Positions 49,201 through 57,014 of a DNA stretch of 64,000 bases are shown piece after piece. The notes beneath the pieces are model-generated. The model was not told where the DNA came from, did no database searches, and was given only the letters and a program-made list of their open reading frames with translations. The stretch's first letter is position 1, and every line of letters begins with the position of its first letter. A program made the translations under genes and the position numbers. The stretch is from Sabellastarte sp. h YS-2021 (taxonomy: Eukaryota > Annelida > Polychaeta > Sabellida > Sabellidae), in contig OZ024927.1 in NCBI GenBank assembly GCA_964017235.1, positions 47,187,293 through 47,251,292 on the forward strand. The letters are read 5' to 3'.

Positions 49201-50846
49201 AGTACAAAAACACTTTTTGAGCAGAATGACTTTTAAAATGCCTACCATAATATATCTTGCATATTAAGAATTATGCACAGCATCAGAAATAACCAACATT
49301 ACAATTAAATTTACTCAAGTAGCAACTGTGATCTAATCCATACATCAAATGGTGAAATCAAATAACATAACTTAAACATCCATTGGTCACTTAACAATCA
49401 CATGATATATTTTTGTAAAATATGTTGACTTGATCATTAATATTAATTGATTTAGAAGTCTACTGATGTGTGTAATCAAATGCCAAGTAAATACACCAGT
49501 TCACAAATACTTAATATGCACAATTTCATTTTCCAATCTGGTCATGAAACCAAAACAAGCTCTACAAGTGTCGCTTTAATTACAAAATTGTTTTTGTGTG
49601 AATATCACTTTATCATTATGGTCCATTTCCCAGTGTTCATAGTAGGACCCACTATATGGCTGGTTAACAGTCAGTCAACCCACCCATCTGCATAGTCACA
49701 TACTTGACCTCATTCTCTCCCCGAGTGATCAAGACACTATTGCTGATGTGAAGATCTGTGATTTATATCTGATCATGCATCAGTCAAAAGTTCCACTGCC
49801 TTTCATCATCATGTGTCTGATATTACAAATAGAGTGCTGTACAGGAGGTACCACAGTATCAACATGTCTGACCTCTGTTCTAGCCTTAAAAATACCCCCT
49901 TTATCAGATCTCCTGCTAATTCTGTGGTTGATCTTCATGAACCATACCTACATAATTCGAGTGATGTTCTTGATAGGCAAGCACCACTTGTATCTAGACT
50001 GCCAAATAAAGATTTTGAGGATGGGTTGTTATTAACATGCAAAGTCCCTGTGCAAAACCCTGAATAGGGTTTCTGAAGTGATACTTCCATACCACAAGAC
50101 TGGTAAGTCATATGTGGACAAGTTTGCTTCTTTTTTTCAGATAAAATTAAGAATATTAGAAATTATTTTGTTCCTGCTGACACTAAAAATGATGTACATC
50201 CTCCTTCTGACCCTTGGTTCCCTATTTGTACTTATGAACAGAATCAATTAATGGTGCAAATAAATGTCTGTAAAGACAATTAAGTTCAAATGTGTTTCTG
50301 AAAGAAATATTAAGTTTTAGTATTTTTATACAGGTTATCGGAACGTCATCTTCATTCAAAATGGGCGGGTTTCACTTTCATCTCACCTCTTAAGTAATTA
50401 GGAAAAATTTTAATGAAATATCAAAGGCCATACCTTAAGAATTTTGGTACATCCTGTACCATGTAATTGTCTGTGGTATTATAAATACGAACAAATTCTC
50501 GAAAATCCATGGCCATTGCTGGTTGTTTCCGATTTTCTTTCTTCTTTGTTTCCACAGTGACATCCTCCTGATCATTGAGATCTAAGGACAGAAAGTATTC
50601 ATCTGTCCACTTCTTGTATGGTGCAGAATTGAATAAAACCCCGGACATCTTCAGGGGTTTAGAATTCCAGACATAATTTTTGAAAAAGTCATGCACTTCT
50701 GGGAATTCATATCTGGTCTGAACAATTTCTTCTGATAGTCTGCCTGCCCCGAACCTCTTCTTATGACCAAGTAATGAAGTGACATCTTGTGCAACAGTTA
50801 CAGTAAAACATAATACACATAACTGATAAATAAAATGAAAATACAT
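39776..50846 (-). CDS. ER-lumenal JmjC oxygenase with EF-hand and HDEL retention signal (complete, 10 exons)
   Basis: Ten minus-strand exons join in frame to 521 residues. Residues 1-19 form a signal peptide (cleavage after VTVA). The JmjC/cupin fold lies at about 120-275, with iron ligands H174 and D176 (SVVHTDSVENINC) and H252 (IPFKWIHQVRS), and K189 in GEKEF as a likely 2-oxoglutarate contact by analogy with FIH. An EF-hand loop is at 358-369 (DTDGDEKLSPME). A glutamine/glutamate-rich acidic tail ends HDEL at 518-521, an ER retrieval signal. JmjC enzymes of this small, FIH/JMJD-like type hydroxylate proteins using Fe(II) and 2-oxoglutarate; substrate here is unknown. I infer a calcium-binding protein hydroxylase in the ER. 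Human JMJD8 is a lumenal JmjC protein but, as far as I know, lacks the EF-hand and HDEL. ATG at 50846 is used, with G at -3; the frame is open further 5' without another ATG nearby. Confidence 0.9.
40507..40578 (-). CDS. JmjC gene exon 9: EF-hand loop
   Basis: A 72-bp exon, phase 0 at both ends, acceptor ATTACAG and donor GTATTC. It encodes IAGRLDTDGDEKLSPMEIKE (residues 353-372), a canonical EF-hand loop with D at 1, 3 and 5 and E at 12, followed by the F helix; the E helix comes from exon 8. Confidence 0.9.
40579..41017 (-). other. Intron 8 of the JmjC gene, contains a possible alternative first exon
   Basis: A 439-bp intron. An ATG-initiated stretch at 40670-40750 is described separately. 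Nothing else is recognised. Confidence 0.7.
40670..40750 (-). CDS. Candidate alternative first exon (27 codons, phase 0 donor)
   Basis: Starting at ATG 40750 the minus strand reads MKKEQLKIYQPYIEKMETTN and seven more residues to a consensus donor (AAG|GTAAAG) whose phase fits exon 9. No acceptor precedes it and there is an in-frame stop just upstream, so it cannot be an internal exon. If used, it would make a form without signal peptide or JmjC domain but with the EF-hand and HDEL. It may well be chance. Confidence 0.2.
41018..41074 (-). CDS. JmjC gene exon 8
   Basis: A 57-bp phase-0 exon with acceptor CTACAG and donor GTACTT. It encodes DIPVFQEDGGKGHERYLRK (residues 334-352), which supplies the entering helix of the EF-hand. 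Confidence 0.82.
41525..41594 (-). CDS. JmjC gene exon 7
   Basis: Acceptor TTTGTAG before 41594, donor GTAAGA. It encodes RDFFLELTKKGPVAAEDFYK and the following TMVE (residues 310-333), a linker between the JmjC domain and the EF-hand. The phase fits both neighbours. Confidence 0.85.
42455..43670 (+). repeat. 169-bp satellite, about seven units, open on both strands
   Basis: Unit: TTAGATACCCTGTGGGTCGA, AAATTTCGACGAAAT, CTCGCACGGTTAAGGAGATA, GTGTTTTGCCATTTTTGGCA, then an inverted AAAATGGCCGCCATTTT and GGGGAGGGGAAAATTTTTTG. Starts recur every 169 bp. Units are highly similar, suggesting recent amplification. Several 70-95 codon ORFs occur on both strands because the unit has few stops and 169 is not a multiple of three; they repeat the same peptide and are not genes. 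Confidence 0.9.
44440..44640 (-). repeat. Inverted copy of the 146-bp unit of the 33.9-34.5 kb array
   Basis: Read on the minus strand it matches that array: AAGTGCTTATAACTCGCTTC, CTAGAGGTTTGCAATG, AATCATGGGCTAAGAATC and CTCCTTCAAGGTTAA. About one and a half units. Confidence 0.7.
44641..46062 (+). repeat. Direct repeat of about 65 bp at 44641-44710 and 45985-46062
   Basis: Both copies contain CCAAAATCTGACCTTTAAGA followed by GGCCACCAGTGACCTTGAAA and TTGAAG(G)TCAAGGTCACAAA. The intervening 1.3 kb includes the hAT-type MITE and the GC-rich ACTGGT-rich stretch. They may be two units of one array opened by insertion. Confidence 0.65.
45286..45791. mobile_element. hAT-type MITE (506 bp) with 8-bp target duplication
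   Basis: Perfect terminal inverted repeats TAGTGCTGGGA at 45286-45296 and TCCCAGCACTA at 45781-45791. They are flanked by identical octamers ATAGTCAG at 45278-45285 and 45792-45799. An 8-bp duplication and a CAGTGCTGGGA-like end are hallmarks of hAT elements. There is no transposase, so it is non-autonomous. Confidence 0.88.
46297..46476 (-). CDS. JmjC gene exon 6: second iron-binding histidine
   Basis: Acceptor ATTTAAG before 46476, donor GTAAGA. With the split Trp codon it encodes WIHQVRSFNRNIAVNIWWDH, where H252 is the third metal ligand and NIAVNIWW the closing JmjC strand. It continues to LGQHSLSVPAI (residue 309). Confidence 0.92.
46477..47204 (-). other. Intron 5 of the JmjC gene
   Basis: 728 bp of AT-rich sequence. 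I recognise nothing in it. Confidence 0.7.
47205..47297 (-). CDS. JmjC gene exon 5
   Basis: Acceptor ATTGTAG before 47297, donor GTATGT. It encodes VDYNKYPGLAEVEYMFVNVS then AGDCVYIPFK (residues 220-249). The GDCVYIPFKW motif is the conserved strand leading to the distal JmjC histidine. Confidence 0.9.
47298..47783 (-). other. Intron 4 of the JmjC gene
   Basis: 486 bp. A plus-strand ORF lies antisense here and is not supported. No repeat recognised. Confidence 0.65.
47784..47833 (-). CDS. JmjC gene exon 4
   Basis: A 50-bp exon with acceptor GTTCTAG and donor GTGAGT. It encodes VDLDHPEGAYSDIDVD (residues 203-218) plus two bases of the next codon. The HPEGAYSDIDVD segment is a recognisable JmjC connector. 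Confidence 0.88.
47834..48218 (-). other. Intron 3 of the JmjC gene
   Basis: 385 bp with no other feature. The 154-codon plus-strand ORF that spans it and exon 4 is antisense and unsupported. Confidence 0.65.
48219..48344 (-). CDS. JmjC gene exon 3: HxD iron-binding motif
   Basis: A 126-bp phase-0 exon with acceptor GATTTAAG and donor GTAATC. It encodes IMWFSSGGTKSVVHTDSVEN and then INCLYHGEKEFIFVNPHKFG. H174-T-D176 is the Fe(II)-binding HxD motif, and K189 in GEKEF sits where FIH uses a lysine to bind 2-oxoglutarate. Confidence 0.93.
48345..49117 (-). other. Intron 2 of the JmjC gene
   Basis: 773 bp of AT-rich sequence, nothing recognised. Confidence 0.65.
49118..49184 (-). CDS. JmjC gene exon 2
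   Basis: A 67-bp exon with acceptor CTGCAG and donor GTAAGA. It encodes KDVVLPYPLQCDQIYNGNIV and QS (residues 139-160), the strand-loop region before the metal-binding core. The DVVLPYPLQC phrase fits JmjC relatives. Confidence 0.87.
49185..50433 (-). other. Intron 1 of the JmjC gene
   Basis: 1.25 kb intron holding a plus-strand LINE fragment (about 49655-50275). The remainder is unremarkable. Confidence 0.7.
49655..50275 (+). mobile_element. LINE fragment: end of endonuclease domain and EN-RT linker
   Basis: A broken plus-strand frame shows an SDHASVK motif (the conserved SDH of AP-endonuclease domains, near 49768). This is followed by YRRYHSINMSDLCSSL, LDRQAPLVSRLP and a linker with SYVDKFASFFSDKIKNIR. 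These are typical of CR1/L2/Rex-like LINEs. It sits inside an intron on the opposite strand to the host gene and has lost both ends. Confidence 0.75.
50434..50846 (-). CDS. JmjC gene exon 1: signal peptide and N-terminal region
   Basis: Starts at ATG 50846 (context GCCATG) and ends at a GTATGG donor after 50434. It encodes a hydrophobic leader MYFHFIYQLCVLCFTVTVA followed by QDVTSLLGHKKRFGAG, then the N-terminal JmjC portion with PEVHDFFKNYVWNSKPL. A GTG further 5' at 50867 extends the frame but is not a likely start. Confidence 0.9.
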
Positions 50847-51050
50847 GGCGTGATCTTTGTAATACACTAGAGTAAATTTATTAAAACGACAAAGGTCCGT
50901 TTGTCATGTCTCCAGTTTGTTTATCTTCCGGGTTGAGACGAAGGTTAGAACTAAAACGAGATACTTGTGTGTGGTCTAAACATAGGCCCACCCGAGGAAA
51001 ATCTAAGTTTATGTGTTAATGTGGTCAAGGCATATATTGACATGATACAA
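50847..51050 (-). promoter_or_regulatory. Candidate promoter and 5' UTR of the JmjC gene
   Basis: Immediately 5' of the start codon. The minus strand carries CCGGAAG (50925-50931), the core of ETS/GABP sites often found near housekeeping gene starts. No TATA box at a clear position. Weak evidence only. Confidence 0.3.
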
Positions 51051-51412
51051 ACATATTTGTAGGGGGTCATGCATGGCTACTAGTTTATAGACCTAACATA
51101 TAGACAAACTATTTTACTGAATGGCATCATTAACTTAGAGTCAGTGTTTCTGGCAATAGGTTTAGAATAGTTTTACCAAGAGTATTTGTCCCGTCTGTAT
51201 GTTTTATATCACGCAAATTAATACACCATAATACTAGAGGTTACAGTAACAATGATAAACCCAACAGGAATATTGTGTAATGATCAGTAAATAAGAGGGA
51301 TTTCAACTGCAATGAGATTGTTAGTCATGATATCAGAACATTTAGATTTACTTTCTGAAGTACAGTATGCATCAAACTAGATTATTAGATTTCGACCACA
51401 AAAAATCTTCCC
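51051..51412. other. Intergenic sequence, nothing recognised
   Basis: AT-rich sequence 5' of the JmjC gene without ORFs or repeats that I can identify. Confidence 0.6.
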
Positions 51413-51620
51413 TTATGGCCTAGTGGGTAACATACTCACCAAGGAAAGCAAAGGATTCGGATTTGATCTCAGGTATAGCCAGATACATAGTGATTCGGAT
51501 GACTACATAAAATGGTGGTCATCAGTCATTGGGTATTATTCCCAGTGCCAGACTGAAGCATGTTGATAAAATACCATCCTTGTGACTCTGTCCTCACTTA
51601 AAGGATTGTCAGTCATTAAA
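51413..51620 (+). mobile_element. tRNA-derived SINE
   Basis: The tRNA-like head has A box TGGCCTAGTGGGTAAC and B-box-like GGATTTGATCTC at the usual spacing, then a non-tRNA body. It differs in body from the 16.7-kb family, so it is probably another SINE family. The 3' boundary is uncertain. Confidence 0.65.
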
Positions 51621-51918
51621 GAGCATGGGCTGTACTATTGCAGCCAGGATTGGTCCAATGGTACTTGAGTTGTGTAGTAAAGGCGATATTGTATTAAGTA
51701 TACATGTACAATACAAATAAATTCTGCATCACAATACAATGTGGAATAAAGTAGCCTGGCTCTGTATATACTTGCTGTAACCATTAAATGTTTCTACATT
51801 TATGATACATCAAGACGTATACATACATATAGTTCACGAGGACCTTTAAGGCATAAACGTTTACTACAATTGCATTTAATTTTTATGTATTACAATTCCT
51901 ACCTTGAAAAACTCCACT

Positions 51919-52636
51919 GGGGCCGGTTTCATGAAAGGACTTAAGTCTGGTCTCAGGCTCAAATCTGAGACTTTGGGCTCAAATGTTGTAAATATTTTGC
52001 TGAGTCTGTGGACTCAGACTCAAAGCATTTCACAAACAGGCTCAACTTGAGATTTGGCTCAGTCATGGGCTCAATTTTGAGCCCACCAAGGAGGTGTCTC
52101 AAATTTTGAGTCCAAAGTTTGTCATCCAAATACTTGTGTATAAAGCAATATAATTTGCATGAAAATGAATTTGTTGAATCTTGAAATATTATATTTTTAT
52201 TTTGCTTACTAATTACATCTACATATTCAATATTCATAATAAGAAAAGTCAATTGAATTGACATGCTTTTTTGATCGTTGTCAAGTGAATAGTTACAAGA
52301 GGGGACTCAAAGCTTGACTCGGTCTCAGTTGAGTCTCAAACAATTGGCTTGTTACCAATAATATTATGTCAATTTTTTTTCAAGTGTTATCAGCGTTAAT
52401 ACAATTTAAATCAATATTGACCATGAAATAAATGCACTTGCATCAAAAACAAACCAAGGAAGTGTCTTAAATGAAATTTAAAAGTTGAGACTATGACTTG
52501 AGACCAGTCTCAGCTGATCCACCTTTTGTGAAATCCATTTGAGCTAAAAACTCAGCCGAGACAAAAGTCTCAGATTTGAGACCCAGACTCAGCCCAAAAC
52601 TAGTCTCAAACTGAGACTTTTTATGAAACCGGCCCC
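51919..52636. mobile_element. 718-bp inverted-repeat element with GGGGCCGGTTTCAT ends
   Basis: GGGGCCGGTTTCAT at 51919-51932 is exactly mirrored at 52623-52636. Sub-terminal regions on both sides are full of TCTCAG/CTGAGA phrases, making extended imperfect inverted arms. There is no transposase. Target duplication is unclear. The minus-strand ORF inside is a product of the repeats. Confidence 0.8.
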
Positions 52637-52726
52637 TGGTTTCCTATTTCATGTCATTTTCTTTTAAATATAGCCTCTTTACTTTTAAGGCTGTCAGTGT
52701 TTCCATTATCTTTATTTCTCACCTTT

Positions 52727-52966
52727 ATTCAAATGGAATAGGATGGCTGCCACTAAATATCCAATTGCAGCAAACGATCTTGGATTTCATGAGCCAACTA
52801 AAGGCCTACCTGTTCAAATGGCATACCCACTACCATATTTATCCCTACCTAGCAGGTGCTGGGTAACAATCTCTGCTCAAATTAGGTCTCTCACTTTTTG
52901 GTCCACATTAGAAGATTCACATCAACTTTGTGCTGAAATGCTTCTGTTCTGTTCTGTTCTATTCTA
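52727..52966 (+). mobile_element. Fragment of a LINE C-terminus with a (TGTTC)n tail
   Basis: The + strand reads GWLPLNIQLQQTILDFMSQL followed by KAYLFKWHT, matching the LP..IR....L..F...LKTYLF ending common to CR1/RTE-type LINEs. A short TGTTC/TATTC microsatellite (52943-52966) follows, as expected for a LINE tail. Short and diverged. Confidence 0.5.
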
Positions 52967-53628
52967 TTGCAGAAGGCATGTTTTAATTTTGTTGTCATAG
53001 TACATAACATACATATATTTAAACTTCATTATTCAATGTTAATGTATTGTCATATTATTTGAATAATGCAACACAGGTAAACGATGGACAGATGGAAGTT
53101 GAAGAAAGCATTCTTTTACTATATACTGTATATACTAGTATTGATAAAAGGGGTTTCCCAGTGGCTCCATCATTTGTCAAACGTCTTTGCATCTGTTCAG
53201 TTCAGATAGAAAGTAGTTTTCATTAAATATTATTTTAATTCCCTTTTTCAGATAGAAAAGTATAAGTTATTTATTTTCCAAATGTGATGAAGCATTTGAA
53301 TTGTGGAATCATGTAAAATAATTACGGTAGTCATCAATCGAAGTAGTAAATATACAGAATTGAATGACACAGAAAAAGATAATTGGATACAACACCTATG
53401 ATGACAACTTGGCAAACGTTAAAATTAATTAAATCAATTTCAGATTTACCCAAATTGAGATTCATAGAAACTTGTAATTTATCTTTGAATGTTTCTTTCT
53501 TACTATTCATGTGACCTTTATCTTTTCTTTGTTTATCTTTGGCCCGAAAAATTACCATTTTTCTCTATAGTATTGAGTGCTGCCAGTAAAGAATGCTGTG
53601 TTCTATCAAATATAAGTGTTGTGTCATG
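52967..53628. other. Intergenic sequence, nothing recognised
   Basis: AT-rich with only short ORFs. Confidence 0.6.
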
Positions 53629-54055
53629 TATATGTTGTGCATAAACTTAAGATCGGTAAAATCTTAAGATTTGCTGGCTCAAACTTAGGATCCTAAGTTT
53701 AGGCAAAAATCTTAAGATTTCTGCCCAATCTTAAGATTAGGCAGCCCAAACTTAAGATGTTGCCTTGGACAGTGATTGGCCTCTTATTGGTGCTCTATTG
53801 TTAGCTGAGGAGAATAAATCAACATGAATTGACTGCTAAGACAATAGACACTAGTCCTATTAGAAACCATCCCAATAATAGATCAGCATCAATGAGACCC
53901 TAAGACATAAGGCTCAAATCCTCCAAGAAACCTTTCCAATAATAGACAAACAAATCAAGATCAATAGAATACTTAGACAATAAGCAAAAATCCTATTAGA
54001 AGCCGTCCCAATAATAGACAATCAAATCAAGATCAATGGAATATAATAATACTAA
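53629..54055 (+). mobile_element. One end of an element related to the 57.0-58.7 kb foldback element
   Basis: Begins TATATGTTG like the foldback termini and carries ATCTTAAGAT motifs and the perfect palindrome AAACTTAGGATCCTAAGTTT (53681-53700). Repeated AATAGACAA(A/T)CAAATCAAGATC-type phrases follow and resemble the interior at about 58210-58270. No matching right end was found. Confidence 0.6.
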
Positions 54056-54966
54056 ACCCTGGCAGGGTTATGTCATTTGCCCAGTTATGAATAGTTTATA
54101 TTTTATTTGGATTTGCCTTTGATGGATATTAAAATTGAATTTGGTTTCATCAATTTGTGGATTGTTAATATTACCATTAACAATTTTTTAATTACCGTAA
54201 AATACTTTTACACACTTTTATAAATACTATTATACTGATGTTTGAAATTATTACAAAACTCTATAAGCTTGAGTAGTAATTATATCTCACCTGAGAAATT
54301 AAATTGAAATGTTAACAGACCTCATTTAATCATGATTTAACTCAAATATACATCAACAATAAAACAAATACACAATTGTTATTTACAAGTATAGAATTGT
54401 TATTGATAATAATTTTTAAAAATATAATGTAAGAAGAAATTTCTTGATTAATATATGTGCATTGTAAGATATAAAATTGACAACACACCAAAGAATTGTC
54501 AAGTACAATTAGTAAAGACCTTCCTATGTAAGATATGTGACAATGGGACATAATCCCTTTATAGAATAAACCTTTGTATGCTGTCAAAATAAAAATATTT
54601 CATATTTTTATATGCATTACAGATATATTGACATTACATAACCCTCATATTATCCTTAATTATCTTTATTTTTCACTAAACAAGTATAGAGTATTTCATC
54701 TTAAGTTTGTGCGGCAAAGATTTTGCAGACTGTTTTTGGTTGGATCCAACCAGTGAAATCAGGTTGCTGGGTATAATGCTAGAATGTCTGCGCCAAATAA
54801 GGACAGATGAGGAGAAAGGGGATCCACCCTGTTTTCATCCCTGTCCAATATTTATTGGTTTAGGGAGAAAAACCACATTACAAAAATCCATGAAATTGAA
54901 TCGAAAGGCTAACATAAGAAGTCCGAATACATTTTGATTATCTATTGTATGCATGATGTCATAACT
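54056..54966. other. Intergenic sequence with an unexplained coding-like patch
   Basis: Mostly AT-rich. The patch 54705-54845 is GC-richer and open on the + strand (for example LLGIMLECLRQIRTDEEKGD) but matches no family I know. It may be a decayed transposon piece. Confidence 0.4.
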
Positions 54967-56720
54967 TTTTTCCCCCACTTTATTGATCCATCAATATCAG
55001 ATTTACATCATCAATGACAATATACATTGCACAATCGGTACACATACTATCATAGTTATATACCTCAAATATATTGTATATTCATTTTCTCAGACACCTT
55101 TACCTTTTTATTGAAAGAGTGGTTTCCATAAACTCCATGACTCTTCAAAAATATTTTCTTTTGAATTTATTATTGATATATACTTTTGTTCATGGTATCT
55201 TCTGTTTAATATTATTTTCAGATGGTCCATTTTTGGCAAGAGTTTCTTTTTTGCGCACCAAAATATATATTGTTAAAAGTAATATAAAATTCATTGGCAG
55301 AAAATTCTGGTCTTGGACTAGGTATCCAAACAATTTGTTTACTTCACCTAACACATAATTTTGATTGATTTTTTTCTTTTATCCATTCAAGAACACTAGA
55401 CCATAAGGTTTGAACATTACTGCATTGTGTGAACAAATGTGGAATTGTTTCCACACTACTACCACATATGTCACATGTATTTGAATCTGTAATCTTAAGA
55501 TTAAACAGGTAGCTCCAGGTAGCTAATATATTATATATCAATTTGTATTGGAACCACATGGTTGAATTATCTGTTGTCACCCTGAAGCAAATTTTGTATA
55601 TTAGCGACCATACCTCTTTAGATAAAATTGTCCCCAATCTTACATTCTATCTTGTCTCGTACCGTCTTGGTAGCTCTGATTTACTTTTGATAAAAATATT
55701 ATAGTACATTTTACTACTCAAATTTTGTTTCATAAATGTCTGAATGTGAAATGGGATATATGGTCTTGTCAGCAGAAAGTCACCTGATTGTGAGTGCTTT
55801 CTGATAAGAGTGCCTACCATTTTTTAACACGATAATATTCTAATATATTTACACTAAAACGGTAGTCTTGTCCAAGTTGTTCTCTAGATAAAAGAACACC
55901 AGCAGAGTCAACCAGATCACCAACAATTCTTATGCCTTGTTTTTCCCAATGTGGGAGGAACATATCTTTCTGTATCCTTTCATTGAGCCATACATTCAAA
56001 TGCAAAATGTCACTGTTTGATTTTATCTCCTGTTGCATACAGAATCCCATGTAATAATTAGAAACATTATTCCAGAAAGGTTTACACTTCTTCACTATTT
56101 TTTGGCACCACACCGGACCTAATGATTTAATTCTTGAAAGATTACCCACTGTATCAAGTAGTAGGTTTAACCAGGGGGCATTTGTATTTGAAATTATTTT
56201 CCTTATCCATGTCAGTTTCAGTGATTTCTCAAAGAGGGTAATATCCACCATTTTTAAACCACCATTTATTTTTTCAGCACATAGATCCTGTCTATTTATT
56301 TTTTCTGGTTTACTATTCCAAACAAAATTAAATATTTCTTTATTTAATGCTCTCAAGAAGTTTTCCGGAGTAGGGATAGTTAAGAATAGGTGTGTGAATT
56401 TAGAAGCTATGAGAGTTTTTATTACTGTCAAGTGTCGTGTATTCCAATTTTTAATTATTTTTTTGCTTTAATGATGGCCCTAATTTAAATTTGGTATCTT
56501 ATTTAGATCCATTGTAAAGGAGATTCCCAAGAGGTCAAACTCTGCGGTGTCCCAATCTAATTTTGCTTTTACATTTAATTTTTCTTTACATTTACTCTTA
56601 GACCCTATCCATATTAGCTTTGTTTTGTCTGAGTTCATTTTTAGTCCAGAAAGGGAGTCATATATTTCCAGGATGATGTCTTAAATTAATCTAGTACTGT
56701 TACCTGTCTCCCTGTAAACC
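54967..56720 (-). mobile_element. 5'-truncated L1/Tx1-like LINE (RT C-terminus to 3' end)
   Basis: On the minus strand, in order: RT thumb-like SGLKMNSDKTKLIWIGSKSK and LLGISF; NWNTRHLTVIKTLIASKFTH; FNFVWNSKPEKINR; ENGGLKM-type INGGLKMVD; LTWIRKI; then MWFQYKLIYNILAT and a zinc-knuckle CDICGSSVETIPHLFTQC ..QTLW. The 3' end has AATAAAG and an A-rich tail (T-rich on + strand near 54967). At least two frame breaks, so it is inactive. The copy at 24.1-24.7 kb is of the same broad type. Confidence 0.88.
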
Positions 56721-57014
56721 CCATTTGAGTTTCTAACATGACTTTACCTACGAGTGATTTTACTCTCATTGCAATAAGATCTGATGCTAGTTTATAAGTA
56801 GAACACAAAAGATTAATCAGTCTAATTTTTCATTTAAGTTCAGTCTTTATTTTCATTTGAAATACATGTTATAATACTTTGTCCTAATGTAGTTGAAAGT
56901 TTGCTTTGTCAAAAATGTAGTTTAAGGAATTAATAATGAAATATTTTAGCTTTGCCAAAAAATCTTTAAATTTCTGATGTTATCCCATCGGTGTTTTATT
57001 GTTTCATTGCTTTA

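Noticed and set aside
50847..50867. Upstream start of the JmjC protein at GTG 50867
   Set aside because: Animal genes rarely start at GTG, and the ATG at 50846 has a G at -3 and begins a clean signal peptide.
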